Shown: piece by piece, positions 24,574-33,043 of the stretch | Layout of the letters: every line of letters begins with the position of its first letter | Position numbering within the stretch: position 1 is the first letter of the stretch | Assembly: GCF_003367705.1 (NCBI RefSeq) | Contig: NZ_CP031425.1 | Location: forward strand, 124,001 to 188,000 | DNA from: Microbacterium foliorum | GTDB taxonomy: Bacteria > Actinomycetota > Actinomycetes > Actinomycetales > Microbacteriaceae | Direction of reading: 5' to 3' | Length of the DNA: 64,000 bases | Program-made: the position numbers and the translations under genes | Notes under the pieces: model-generated | What the model was told of the DNA's origin: nothing | Seen by the model: only the letters and a program-made list of their open reading frames with translations | The model's database searches: none

Positions 24574-25155
24574 ATGACGGAGTCGCAGAGCGGAGAAGAC
24601 CAGGTCTGGATGACCACGGCCATGCTCAAGGCCTATGCGCACCCGCTGCGGCGTCAGATGATCCGGCTCTTCGCGCGCCGCGAGCACCTCCGTGCAGCCG
24701 ACGTGGCGGAAGACCTCGGCGTCGCCCCGAACAGCGCGAGCTTTCACCTGCGGGTCCTCGCCGATGCCGGGCTGATCGAAGAGGCGCCGGAGCACGCGAG
24801 AGATCGCCGCGACCGGGTCTGGAAGTCGCGCAAGGGGTCGATCAACCTCGGCGGCCCCGAGCATCCGGTGCCGGACGAGGCGCTGGGGACCGCGATGGTG
24901 CGCTCGCTCGCCGAAGACCATCAGGAGATGATGGCGCGGGTGATCGCCTGGACCCCCGAGTACCTCTCCGGACGCGCGACCGAGATCCACGCCGCGTTCT
25001 CGCAGCGCATGGTGCGGCTGACCGAGTCCGAGTTCGACGCGGTGATGGAGCGTGTGCAGGAGGTCATCACCGAAGCGGTCGACGCGCACGATCCGAACGA
25101 TCCCGACGGGCGTCCCTGGCAGATCGACATCCTCGCCGCCGACGACACCATCTGA
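24574..25155 (+). CDS. ArsR-family winged-helix repressor
   Basis: 193 residues. The winged helix covers about residues 12-85 (MLKAYAHPLRRQMIRLF, VAEDLGVAPNSASFHLRVLADAGLIEE, wing RDRRDRVWKS). The C-terminal half is a longer helical domain than in metal-sensing ArsR proteins and has no metal-binding CXC motif, so it more likely senses an organic ligand exported by the divergent MFS pump. The ATG is 6 nt after TAGACT, so the mRNA is probably leaderless; the 26-bp palindrome suggests autoregulation. Confidence 0.85.
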   Translation: MTESQSGEDQVWMTTAMLKAYAHPLRRQMIRLFARREHLRAADVAEDLGVAPNSASFHLRVLADAGLIEEAPEHARDRRDRVWKSRKGSINLGGPEHPVPDEALGTAMVRSLAEDHQEMMARVIAWTPEYLSGRATEIHAAFSQRMVRLTESEFDAVMERVQEVITEAVDAHDPNDPDGRPWQIDILAADDTI

Positions 25156-25158
25156 CCG

Positions 25159-26376
25159 TCAGTCGCGGGTGGCCCGGTCGCCCTCGGGCTCCGAGGCCTC
25201 CGTCTCGGACGTCTCGGCTTGCGGCTCCGGCGTCTCCGTCGGCTCCGGTGTCTCCCTCGGCTCCGGCGTCTCCTCCTCCGGCTCCCGGTGGCCGCTGACG
25301 ATCAGGATGCGACGAAGGTGCATCGCGGCGAGCACGCCAGGCCCCATGGAGCGATGCTGCCGGATCGTGCGGTCGTCGACCGTCTCGAGCAGCAGCCGGA
25401 TCGCACGCGCCGCCTCGCCACGCGCCCGATGGTCTGCGGAGTCGACCGGATCCTGCTGCGCGATCACGTCGGCGACGGCCCGGCACGCGGCCGACAGCGG
25501 CTCGGGAAGCGCGGGGTCGAGATCGAGAGCCCCCGGACGGTCCCAGATGGTGTCGGCGATCTCGTCCGAGATGTCGCGGATGAGATGGGCGATCCGGTCG
25601 AGACGGGCCAGCTCTTCGTGGATGTGCCGGGTCTCGCCGCGGCGGCCCCATGCCCGGGGATTGCCGCGTCGGCTGTCGTCGGCCTCGGCCAGCGCCGAGC
25701 GCAGGGCGGCCGTGGTGTCGGCGAGGGATGCGGCATCATTCGCCCACTGCTGGTGCTCGGGAGGCCAGGATTCCGACACGGCGGCACCGATGTCCTCGAG
25801 GTGCGCGCTCAGCTGCGAACGGAACTCGTCGACCTGCGCCGAGGCCGCGAGGGTGAGGGGAGCAGGGGCGATCACCACATTCACGATCAGGCCGATGACG
25901 ACGCCGACGGCCATCTGCACGAGATATCCGAGCGAGTAGTCGTCGGCGTTCTGCCCGCCGACGATCAGCACGAAAAGCGCGGCGATCGGCACATACTCCC
26001 GGCCCGCGCCGAACCAGCCGGTACCCGAGACCAGCACGCCGATCCCGACGACCACGGGGATCGTCCACCAGTTCGGACCGACGGTCATGACCACCAGGAA
26101 TGCCAGCCCGATGCCGGTGGCGAGGCCGATCAGCGTCTGCAGTCCCGAGCGCACCGATCCCATCAGCGTGGGGTACATGCTCACGAGGGCGCCGAGCGGC
26201 GCGTAGTAGGGGTACTGCTCCGTGACGCCGGGCATGTGCGGCGCGATCATCCAGGCGAGTCCGACGGCGAGCGTCGTCTTGGCGACCAGGAGCAGGCGTG
26301 CGGGGTGCACCGCCTCGCGGATCGACCGGCCCGCGCCCACACGGCGTGCGCGCCATCGCGTTCTGATGTCGGTCAC
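25159..26376 (-). CDS. FUSC family membrane protein (aromatic compound exporter-like)
   Basis: 405 residues. N-terminal half with about six helices (VAKTTLAVGLAWMIAPHMPG, then YYAPLGALVSMYPTLMGSVR), the conserved FUSC/ArAE segment; C-terminal half is a soluble helical domain. The last 40 residues are a Pro/Glu/Thr tail with TPEPxET repeats, probably disordered. GTG start after GGGAGGATGCA. Family members export aromatic acids or polyamines; substrate unknown. Its 3' end is convergent with the ArsR-type gene, separated by only 3 bp. Confidence 0.82.
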   Translation of the reverse strand: MTDIRTRWRARRVGAGRSIREAVHPARLLLVAKTTLAVGLAWMIAPHMPGVTEQYPYYAPLGALVSMYPTLMGSVRSGLQTLIGLATGIGLAFLVVMTVGPNWWTIPVVVGIGVLVSGTGWFGAGREYVPIAALFVLIVGGQNADDYSLGYLVQMAVGVVIGLIVNVVIAPAPLTLAASAQVDEFRSQLSAHLEDIGAAVSESWPPEHQQWANDAASLADTTAALRSALAEADDSRRGNPRAWGRRGETRHIHEELARLDRIAHLIRDISDEIADTIWDRPGALDLDPALPEPLSAACRAVADVIAQQDPVDSADHRARGEAARAIRLLLETVDDRTIRQHRSMGPGVLAAMHLRRILIVSGHREPEEETPEPRETPEPTETPEPQAETSETEASEPEGDRATRD

Positions 26377-26476
26377 TGCATCCTCCCGTCCGCCTCCCGG
26401 AGGGTGACGCTAGTCGGGAGCGCGCGCATCGCTCCAACGGGTTGCGCCGTCGGCGACGGACGGCTAAGCGCACGCG

Positions 26477-26510
26477 CGGCGGCGCCGACCCCGAGGGGTC
26501 GACGCCGCCG
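26477..26510. terminator. terminator hairpin after the GntR-ABC operon
   Basis: CGGCGGCG-C-CGACCCC (26477-26492) faces GGGGTCG-A-CGCCGCCG (26495-26510): 15 of 16 positions pair around a 2-nt loop. It lies 25 nt past the permease stop. Confidence 0.75.
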
Positions 26511-26534
26511 TCACCGGTCTCGGAGGCCGAGGTG

Positions 26535-27221
26535 TCAGGGGGTCGCCCGGCGGAAGGCGAAGAACGACACCGCGCCGAGCAGCACCACGATCGCGAGGCC
26601 CCACAGTGCGAGCCCGAGTGCGCCGAGATCGCCCATCGCGAGCCCGACCTGGACCCACAGCTCGAGGCGGGTGACGAGGAACACGAGACCCACCAGCACG
26701 AGGGAGAGTCCCACGCCGACGATCGTCACCACCGTGGGCCCCCAGCTCTTGTAGATCGTGGCCCCGGTGAAGCCGAGGACGAAAAGGAAGAGCGCGAGGG
26801 TGAAGTAGACGACGAACGCCCCGAGCGGACCCGCCTCCCACAGCCATGGCAGGTAGAACATGTAGCCGTTGACGCCGTAGCCGTTCGTCGCGACCTCGAT
26901 GCCCCCGCCGAGCAGGAACAGAGCCGCGAGAAAGGCGCTGCCCAGGATCGCGGTGAGCATCGTGCCGACGAAGAAGTCGCGGCGGGTGATGCTCATGGCC
27001 TGCGAGAACGGGAAGGTGAGGGTCATCGCCGAGATCCCGATGGCGAAGAAGTACCAGAGCGGGGCCTGTCCGCCCCCGCCGTACTTGGGTCCGTCGCCGG
27101 GGATCATCGCGTAGATGAGCACCGAGAGCACGGTCGCCGAGCCGAGGATGATCAGCGGCACCCAGACGAACGTCTGACGGTTGATCAGCTGCAGGCGGAT
27201 GACGTTGAGTGTGCGTCGCAT
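26535..27221 (-). CDS. ABC-2 type transporter permease
   Basis: 228 residues with about six transmembrane helices (LINRQTFVWVPLIILGSATV at the start; others around residues 45-75, 80-110, 120-150, 160-185, 195-220). No conserved catalytic motif, as expected for an ABC-2 export permease. Its start touches the ATPase stop (TGATG), and the order GntR, ATPase, permease is the YtrA-type layout used for envelope-stress or antibiotic-responsive exporters. Substrate unknown. Confidence 0.8.
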   Translation of the reverse strand: MRRTLNVIRLQLINRQTFVWVPLIILGSATVLSVLIYAMIPGDGPKYGGGGQAPLWYFFAIGISAMTLTFPFSQAMSITRRDFFVGTMLTAILGSAFLAALFLLGGGIEVATNGYGVNGYMFYLPWLWEAGPLGAFVVYFTLALFLFVLGFTGATIYKSWGPTVVTIVGVGLSLVLVGLVFLVTRLELWVQVGLAMGDLGALGLALWGLAIVVLLGAVSFFAFRRATP

Positions 27222-28132
27222 CAGAGGACTCCTTCCTTCGCGGTCGAGGCTCTGTCGGCTGCCTCGGCCTTCTGGGTGAGACGGACCACCAGCTGCTGCA
27301 GCGAGACGGGCGTCAGATCGAGGCCGGACGCCGTGACCTCGGCCCGCTCCGCGGCGGAGAGCGCCCCGAGCACGGTGACCGAGGCCACGCGTCCGAGGGC
27401 CTCGCGGTGCAGGATCTCGCGGCCGGAGGCCCAGGCGTCGACCGCCTCCGCATCGCCGACCACGGTGACGGCGCGGTCGCGCACGGCATCCGTGTCCTCG
27501 TTGAGGATGATGCGACCGCTGTCGATCACGATGACCTTCTCGATGAGGTTCGAGACCTCGTCGATCAGGTGCGAGGACAGCACGATGGTGCGCGGATGCT
27601 CGGCGTAGTCCGCGAGCAGCCGGTCGTAGAAGATCTGCCGAGCCACCGCGTCGAGACCGAGGTACGGCTCGTCGAAGAACGTGAGATCGGCGCGGGAGGC
27701 GAGTCCGATGATGACTCCGACCGCCGACAGCTGGCCCCGCGAGAGCTTCTTGATCGTCTGCTTCATCGGCAGCTGGAACTCCGCGATCAGCTCGTCGGCG
27801 AGATCCTGATCCCAGTTCTCGAAGAACAGGCGCGCCGCGGCGAAGGCATGACGCGGGTAGGCGTCATCCGGGTACTTCTGGCCCTCGCGCACGAAGCACA
27901 CGCGGTTCAGCACCCGCGAGTTCTCGTAGGGGTGCTCCCCGAAGACGCGCACGGTTCCGGAGGACTCGAAGTTCTGGGCGGTGAGGATCGACATGAGTGT
28001 CGTCTTGCCCGCGCCGTTGCGGCCGAGGAGACCGTAGATGGCGCCCCCTTCGAGGCTGAGCGAGATGTTGTCGAGCGCGCGGGTGTCTTTGTAGCGCTTC
28101 GTGAGGTTCTGCACCTCGATGACGGCGGTCAT
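27221..28132 (-). CDS. ABC transporter ATPase (YtrB-like)
   Basis: 303 residues. Walker A GLLGRNGAGKTTLM at about residues 35-48, a Q-loop-type TAQNF, signature region LSRGQLSAVGVI, Walker B LTFFDEPYLGLDAVAR, and the switch His in VLSSHLIDEV. C-terminal 80 residues contain an accessory beta-rich domain. The start overlaps the GntR stop by 4 bp (ATGA). Partner of the downstream permease. Confidence 0.88.
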   Translation of the reverse strand: MTAVIEVQNLTKRYKDTRALDNISLSLEGGAIYGLLGRNGAGKTTLMSILTAQNFESSGTVRVFGEHPYENSRVLNRVCFVREGQKYPDDAYPRHAFAAARLFFENWDQDLADELIAEFQLPMKQTIKKLSRGQLSAVGVIIGLASRADLTFFDEPYLGLDAVARQIFYDRLLADYAEHPRTIVLSSHLIDEVSNLIEKVIVIDSGRIILNEDTDAVRDRAVTVVGDAEAVDAWASGREILHREALGRVASVTVLGALSAAERAEVTASGLDLTPVSLQQLVVRLTQKAEAADRASTAKEGVL

Positions 28133-28536
28133 GCTCCGGTCTTCCCTTCTGCTCGGGGTGTGGCGGGATCTGCGATGGTCTGTGCCGCACGCTCGCGAAG
28201 GAGGGCGGCGAGGTCCTCGGCTCCGAGCCCGAGCGTGCGGGCCTCGGAGAGGAGGGGGTCGATGAAGCGGTCGGCGAAGGCCGCCCGGCGCTCGCCGAGC
28301 ACGAGATCCCGAGCCCCGGATGCGACGAACATGCCGATGCCGCGGCGCTTGTACAGCACTCCCTTGTCGGTGAGCATGGCGACTCCCTTCGCTGCGGTCG
28401 CGGGGTTGATCCGGTAGAAGCCGGCGAGCTCGTTGGTCGACGGGGCCTGCGCCTCCTCGGACAATGAGCCGTCGAGGATCGAGTCCTCGATCTGCTCGGC
28501 GATCTGGAGGAAGAGCGGCTTGCCTTCGTCGATCAC
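28129..28536 (-). CDS. GntR family regulator, YtrA type
   Basis: 135 residues: a GntR winged helix (PLFLQIAEQIEDSILDGSL, PSTNELAGFYRINPATAAKG, wing LYKRRGIGMFV) with only a short helical C-terminus, which defines the YtrA subfamily. Such proteins repress their own operon of ABC exporter genes. A candidate operator lies just upstream (28549-28584). First gene of the operon. Confidence 0.88.
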   Translation of the reverse strand: MIDEGKPLFLQIAEQIEDSILDGSLSEEAQAPSTNELAGFYRINPATAAKGVAMLTDKGVLYKRRGIGMFVASGARDLVLGERRAAFADRFIDPLLSEARTLGLGAEDLAALLRERAAQTIADPATPRAEGKTGA

Positions 28537-28548
28537 GAGTCCTCCGCG

Positions 28549-28584
28549 GTGGTTAGTGGGTTAGTTGCTAGACTAGGTAACCAC
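28549..28584. promoter_or_regulatory. candidate YtrA-type operator/promoter
   Basis: GTGGTTA (28549-28555) faces TAACCAC (28578-28584), with an inner TTAGT-TGCTAG-ACTAG pair (28561-28575). It lies 13-48 bp before the GntR start and covers a TAGTCT -10-like box on the minus strand. Confidence 0.5.
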
Positions 28585-28660
28585 TGAACCTGGGTCGTGT
28601 CAACCCTTCTGCGTGCCGGCCCCCGCCTGCATCCGCGTCGTCGCTGCGGAGTCGGGTCGG

Positions 28661-29064
28661 GCGGGGTCACTTTCGCACCCTCGCTGGCGCCCCCTACTCG
28701 CGCGGGGTCACTTTGGCATCCTCGCGGGCGCCCAGGCTTGGGCGGGGTCACTTTGGCATCCTCGCGGGCGCCCAGGCTTGGGCGGGGTCACTTCTGCATC
28801 GGAAAAGCTCGATAGCGGTGCGGAAATGACCCCGCTGGGTGGGGCGGTGCGGAAGCGGCCCCGCTGGGTGGGGCGGTGCGGAAGTGGCCCCGCTGGGTGG
28901 GGCGGCGTCGCTTCGCATCCTCGCTGGCGCGTCCACACTGGGCGGGGTCACTTTGGCATCCTCGCGGGCGCCCAGGCTTGGGCGGGGTCACTTCTGCATC
29001 GGAAGAGCTCGATAGCGGTGCGGAAATGACCCCGCTGGGTGGGGCGGTGCGGAAGCGGCCCCGC
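28661..29064. repeat. array of GCGGGGTCAYTTYNGCA boxes, non-coding
   Basis: Twelve copies of a 17-bp box in both orientations. Forward copies are at 28661, 28702, 28742, 28782, 28902 (degenerate), 28942 and 28982; reverse copies at 28819, 28848, 28877, 29019 and 29048. Facing copies can form hairpins. A 131-bp block (28741-28871) is repeated 200 bp later (28941-29071) with one mismatch. Reading frames through it are repetitive on both strands and I do not regard them as genes. 29072-29150 is a low-complexity GGCGAGC tract. Confidence 0.8.
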
Positions 29065-29150
29065 TGGGTGGGGGCGGGCGAGCGGCGGGCGAGCGGCGGG
29101 CGGGGGCGAGCGGCGGGCGGGGGCGGGCGCGCGGCGGGCGGGCGAGCGGC

Positions 29151-29178
29151 GGGGGCGGATGCCGGGGCATCCGCCCCC
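29151..29178. terminator. terminator hairpin of the TetR-ABC operon
   Basis: Perfect 13-bp arms GGGGGCGGATGCC (29151-29163) and GGCATCCGCCCCC (29166-29178) around GG, ending 6 nt from the permease stop. Confidence 0.8.
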
Positions 29179-29183
29179 GGCCG

Positions 29184-29984
29184 TCAGCCGCGCAGGTCGC
29201 GGGTGCGCAGCGCGACGATCGAGGCGACGACGAAGGCGAGCGCCAGGCCCCACGTCAGCGCGAGGCCGCCGGGGTCGACGCCGTCGGCCAGCGGCGACTG
29301 CCGGTAGACCCATGCATATGGCGAGAGGGCGTTCAGCCAGTCGAGATCCGTCGACTGCTTGGCGAGCGCCTGCAGGATGTACCCGACCACCGCGATCCCT
29401 GCGCCGACACCGGTCGCCCAGACCCGGCGCCCGGTCGCAGCCCCCGCGAGCAGGGCCGCGGATGCCGTGAGGAACGCGAGCCCGCTGAGCGCCGCACTCG
29501 CGCCGACGATCCGCGAGCCCGCGAGGCCGAGCTCGGCGGAGTCGTTCAGAGACCAGACGACGAAGCCCGAGAACGCACCGAGCCAGAGCAGGCGGACGAG
29601 CACGGCGACCGCCGACTCGAGCGCGTACTGACCGCGTCCGATCCCGTGCGCGAGGTCGAGCTCGGCTCGTCCGCTCTCCTCCGCCCCGGCGATCGCGGCG
29701 GAACCCCAGAGCACCGCGGCGATCGTGAGCAGCAGAAAGCCCATCAGTCCGTAGAAGGTGCTCTGCGTGTACCCGGCGCCGCTGGAGATCTGGTCGTATC
29801 CGATGGTCTCGACGAGCTGTTTCGGCAGCGCCGAGATGATGTCCTGCAGCTGCCCGTTGCCGCCGAGGCTCGGGTACAGCGGAAGGTAGAGGAGGAGCAC
29901 GGCGGCGAGGCCGACCGTCCACCCGAGCAGGCTCCGCCACGAGTCGCGCAGGCTGCGCCGGAACACCGGCAGGATGCCGTTCAT
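29184..29984 (-). CDS. ABC-2 type exporter permease
   Basis: 266 residues, six transmembrane helices. It starts MNGILPVFRRSLRDSWRSL, and GYDQISSGAGYTQSTFYGLM forms an extracytoplasmic loop seen in the 'exporter of polyketide antibiotics' permeases. The start overlaps the ATPase stop by 4 bp. Second gene after the ATPase in a TetR-controlled operon; exported compound unknown. Confidence 0.8.
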   Translation of the reverse strand: MNGILPVFRRSLRDSWRSLLGWTVGLAAVLLLYLPLYPSLGGNGQLQDIISALPKQLVETIGYDQISSGAGYTQSTFYGLMGFLLLTIAAVLWGSAAIAGAEESGRAELDLAHGIGRGQYALESAVAVLVRLLWLGAFSGFVVWSLNDSAELGLAGSRIVGASAALSGLAFLTASAALLAGAATGRRVWATGVGAGIAVVGYILQALAKQSTDLDWLNALSPYAWVYRQSPLADGVDPGGLALTWGLALAFVVASIVALRTRDLRG

Positions 29985-31108
29985 CGCCGTCCCTCCCCGT
30001 CGCGCATCGAGCGTCTCGTCCGGCGCTCGGCACGGGTCTCGACACGCGCCTCGGCACGGGTCTCGACAGCGGGATCGACACGGGTCTCAACAGCGGGATC
30101 GGCACGGGTCTCGACAGCGGACCCGGCGTCGGGCTCGGCAGCACCCGTGCGGCGCTCGCCGCGTGATCGAACCGACGCTGCGCTTGCCGCCGAGTCGCCG
30201 TAGAGCCGCAGCACGGACTCCTCGAGGTCGGGTTCCTCGACCGTCAGGTCTCGCACCTCGAACGGGGCCAGCGCCTTGATGAACGGGTCGATGGCGCCCT
30301 CGATCGTGCCCGACAGCTGCAGGATGCCGTCGGCATCCGTCGCGTCGATCCCGCTCAGCCCCGGAACCCGGTCGAAGCCGGCGCGCGTTGCGGCGGCATC
30401 CGTCGTCGAGATCTCGACGCGCACCCGGCGGATGGAGCCGAGCCGCAGCGAGGCGACGTCGCCGTCGGCGACCACTCGGCCGTTCGCGAGCACGGCGACC
30501 TCGTCGGCGGTCTGCTGGATCTCGCTGAGCACGTGCGAGCTGAGCAGCACGGTCTGCCCCGCGTCCCTCGCTTCGCGCACCATCTGCAGGAACTCGCGCT
30601 GCACCAGCGGGTCGAGGCCGCTGGTGGGTTCGTCGAGGATCAGCAGCTCCGGCCGATGCATGAAGGCCTGGATGAGCCCCACCTTCTGCTTGTTGCCCTT
30701 CGACAGCGTGCGGACGGGACGTGAGAGGTCGACGCCGAGGCGGTCAGCGAGATCTCGTCCCGTGCGCAGCGTGGTCGCGGCGTCGCGCATTCCCGACACC
30801 TGCGCGTAGAACGACAGCATCCGATGGCCGCTCGATCGCCCCTCGAGGTGCAGTTCTCCTGGCACGTAGCCGATGCGTCGCCGCAGTGCCGCCCCGCCGT
30901 GACGCGGGTCCTCACCGAGCACACGCACCGTGCCGGACGAGGGGCGGATGACATCGACCAGGGTGCGCAGAGTGGTGGTCTTGCCGGCGCCGTTCGGGCC
31001 GATGAGCCCGAAGACGGTGCCGGGGCGCACGTGCAGACCGAGCTCGTGCAGCGCGATGCGGCTGCCGTACCGCTTGTGCAGGCGGTCGATCTCGACGGTG
31101 TCGGTCAT
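29981..31108 (-). CDS. ABC transporter ATPase with repetitive C-terminal tail
   Basis: 375 residues. Walker A GLIGPNGAGKTTTL at about residues 34-47, signature LSKGNKQKVGL, Walker B LLILDEPTSGLDPL, switch His in LLSSHVLSEI. About 60 extra C-terminal residues form a charged tail with an 8-residue repeat (DPAVETRx, encoded by 24-bp repeats at about 30035-30130), which is not part of the ABC fold. Overlaps both the TetR gene and the permease gene by 4 bp. Confidence 0.87.
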   Translation of the reverse strand: MTDTVEIDRLHKRYGSRIALHELGLHVRPGTVFGLIGPNGAGKTTTLRTLVDVIRPSSGTVRVLGEDPRHGGAALRRRIGYVPGELHLEGRSSGHRMLSFYAQVSGMRDAATTLRTGRDLADRLGVDLSRPVRTLSKGNKQKVGLIQAFMHRPELLILDEPTSGLDPLVQREFLQMVREARDAGQTVLLSSHVLSEIQQTADEVAVLANGRVVADGDVASLRLGSIRRVRVEISTTDAAATRAGFDRVPGLSGIDATDADGILQLSGTIEGAIDPFIKALAPFEVRDLTVEEPDLEESVLRLYGDSAASAASVRSRGERRTGAAEPDAGSAVETRADPAVETRVDPAVETRAEARVETRAERRTRRSMRDGEGRR

Positions 31109-31761
31109 GATGCGTCTCCTTCCGAGGCGGTCCCCTCTGACGAGAGGGCGTTGCGGGCACTGTCGAGCAGCGCGGTCGTCGAGTAGATGCCGTGCGTGAG
31201 CAGCTCGAGTGTGGGCAGCGTCAGGCGGAGGAGCCCCGCGGGACTCAGCTGATCCGTGCCCAGTGCGCGCGCGATCTGACTGCGCATCACGACGGGGCCG
31301 AGGCCCATCAGAGTCACGAGCAGGGTCGTGAGCTCGGGGTCGCTCATGGGCTCGAGCATCCCCGCGTCGCGCTGCTCGGCGAGCACGCTGCGGGTGCTCG
31401 CCAGAAAGCTGTCGAACAGTCGATCGGCGGCGGGCGAGCCGTCGACGAGCATCCGTGAGAGGTAGTCGACGTACCTGCCGTAGCGGTCGAGATCGTGCAG
31501 GGCGGCGCGGATGCGGTCGCCGGTCGGCGCCTCGATGAGGTCGTGCTCGTCATCGATGAATACGCTGACCACGTACTCGTCGCACTCGGCGCGGAGGGTG
31601 TTCTTGTCGCCGAAGTGGTGCACGATCAGCGCGGCGCTGACCCCGGCCTCCGCGGCGATCGCTCGCAGGCTCGTGGCGTCGAATCCGTCGCGGGCGAAGG
31701 CGGCGATCGCGGCGTCGCGGATGCGGGCACGAGCGGTGAGGTCGTTAGCTGCTGAACGCAT
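31105..31761 (-). CDS. TetR family regulator of the ABC exporter
   Basis: 218 residues. HTH about residues 8-55: ARARIRDAAIAAFARDGFD, SLRAIAAEAGVSAALIVHHFGDK. The C-terminal ligand domain is typical in length. The ATG at 31761 sits 7 nt after a TAGTCT -10 box with TTGACG 17 bp further up, giving a leaderless transcript; an operator lies inside this promoter. The longer frame starting at 31797 would run through the promoter and is rejected. Confidence 0.87.
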   Translation of the reverse strand: MRSAANDLTARARIRDAAIAAFARDGFDATSLRAIAAEAGVSAALIVHHFGDKNTLRAECDEYVVSVFIDDEHDLIEAPTGDRIRAALHDLDRYGRYVDYLSRMLVDGSPAADRLFDSFLASTRSVLAEQRDAGMLEPMSDPELTTLLVTLMGLGPVVMRSQIARALGTDQLSPAGLLRLTLPTLELLTHGIYSTTALLDSARNALSSEGTASEGDAS

Positions 31762-31768
31762 GTACAGC

Positions 31769-31797
31769 AGACTAAACAGTTGTTCAGTCCACGTCAA
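31769..31797 (-). promoter_or_regulatory. promoter with internal TetR-type operator
   Basis: On the minus strand: -35 TTGACG (31792-31797), 17-bp spacer, -10 TAGTCT (31769-31774), ATG 7 nt later. The spacer and -10 contain ACTAAACA-GT-TGTTCAGT (31771-31788), 7 of 8 arm positions symmetric. Binding would block the polymerase. Confidence 0.75.
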
Positions 31798-31822
31798 GGG
31801 GAGCCACTCGTAGTCTGGAGGC

Positions 31823-33043
31823 GTGGACTTCCCCTACAGCCGCCTGCGCCGCTGGCCCGATGTCGAGGCCGACAATCTGCAGGCCCACGATGCGACTGAT
31901 CTGCTGCTCGTCGAGCGCGCCCTGTCGCTCGGGATCGACGGAGGGGAGGCCGTGGTCATCGGTGACGACTACGGTGCGATCACGCTCGCGCTGGCCGCCG
32001 CCGGTCTCGACGGCATCCGTGTTCATCAGGACCTCGCGACCGGGCGACGCGCCCTCGCGCGCAACGCCGACGAGCTCGGGCTCGCCGGGTTCTCCGCCCA
32101 TGAACTCGACGTCGCACTGCTCGGCGGGGCGCGGCTCGTGCTGCTGCAGCTGCCGAAGGCCCTCGCCGAGCTCGACGAGATCGCCGACGCGGTCGCGCGG
32201 TGGGCCGCCCCGGACGTCGTGCTCGTCGCCGGCGGTCGCGTGAAGCACATGACGATCGCGCAGAACGAGGTGCTCGGACGCCGCTTCGCGCACGTGCAGG
32301 CCCAGCACGCCGAGCGCAAGTCACGCCTCGTCGTGGCATCCGAGCCCCGGCCGGTGCCCGCCGAGCCGCCGTTCCCGGTGACCGCGCAGCATGAGGGACT
32401 GGTCCTGGTCGCCCATGGTGGCGCGTTCGCGGGCGCGAAGCTCGACATCGGCACGCGATTCCTGCTCGAGGTGCTCGGCCCCGGTGGTTCACAACTCAGC
32501 ATCGGTTCACAACTCAGCATCGACGCCACCCCGCAGGGTGAAGGCGCCCCGGAAGCGGCCGATCCCGGCAATCCGTGCTGCGTTGTGAACGACCACGGGT
32601 CGAGCCCGACACCGATCGTCGTCGATCTCGGCTGCGGAACAGGGGCGCTCGCCGCGTCGTATGCGCTCGCACACCCGGATGCGCGGGTCATCGCCACCGA
32701 CCGGTCGGCGGCGGCCGTCGCCTCCGCACGTGCCACGGCGGCCGCGAACGGCGTCGCCGACCGCGTCACCGTCATGCACGATGACGCCGGATCGCAGATC
32801 GCCGACGCGAGTGCCGATGTCGTCCTCCTCAACCCCCCGTTCCACCTCGGCACCAGCGTGCACACCGGCGCCGCGACGCGCCTGTTCGAGGCCGCCGCGC
32901 GCATACTCCGCCCCGGCGGCGAACTGGTCACGGTCTACAACTCGTCGCTCGGATATCGGGGCGAACTCACCCGTCTCATCGGCACCACCGAGCAGCTCCA
33001 GCGCACTCCGAAGTTCACGGTGACGCGCAGTGTCCGTCGCTGA
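31823..33043 (+). CDS. RsmC/RlmG-like rRNA guanine-N2 methyltransferase
   Basis: 406 residues with two Rossmann halves. The N-terminal half (1-210) is a degenerate methyltransferase domain, and the C-terminal half has the SAM site VVDLGCGTGALAAS at about 271-284 and the catalytic NPPFH motif (LLNPPFHLGTSVHTGA) of N2-guanine methyltransferases. Family members methylate 16S G1207 or 23S G1835. Between the halves (about residues 222-256) lies an extra segment encoded by a dispersed palindromic element, beginning with the tandem peptide GSQLSI-GSQLSI. The GTG start is 6 nt after TAGTCT (31811-31816): probably leaderless, with no room for a ribosome binding site. Confidence 0.82.
   Translation: MDFPYSRLRRWPDVEADNLQAHDATDLLLVERALSLGIDGGEAVVIGDDYGAITLALAAAGLDGIRVHQDLATGRRALARNADELGLAGFSAHELDVALLGGARLVLLQLPKALAELDEIADAVARWAAPDVVLVAGGRVKHMTIAQNEVLGRRFAHVQAQHAERKSRLVVASEPRPVPAEPPFPVTAQHEGLVLVAHGGAFAGAKLDIGTRFLLEVLGPGGSQLSIGSQLSIDATPQGEGAPEAADPGNPCCVVNDHGSSPTPIVVDLGCGTGALAASYALAHPDARVIATDRSAAAVASARATAAANGVADRVTVMHDDAGSQIADASADVVLLNPPFHLGTSVHTGAATRLFEAAARILRPGGELVTVYNSSLGYRGELTRLIGTTEQLQRTPKFTVTRSVRR
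32487..32590. repeat. GTTCAC element, copy inside the methyltransferase gene
   Basis: The left end GTTCACAACTCAGCAT is present twice in tandem (32487-32502 and 32505-32520, 18-bp period); the right end GTGCTGCGTTGTGAAC (32575-32590) is its inverted repeat (14 of 16). An inner hairpin CACCC-CGCA-GGGTG is at 32527-32540. The element keeps the reading frame open. Related copies are at 40908, 46313 and 63719. Confidence 0.8.

Noticed and set aside
28661..29071. CRISPR-like array of boxes
   Set aside because: Boxes occur in both orientations, the spacers are themselves repeated, and no cas gene is present.
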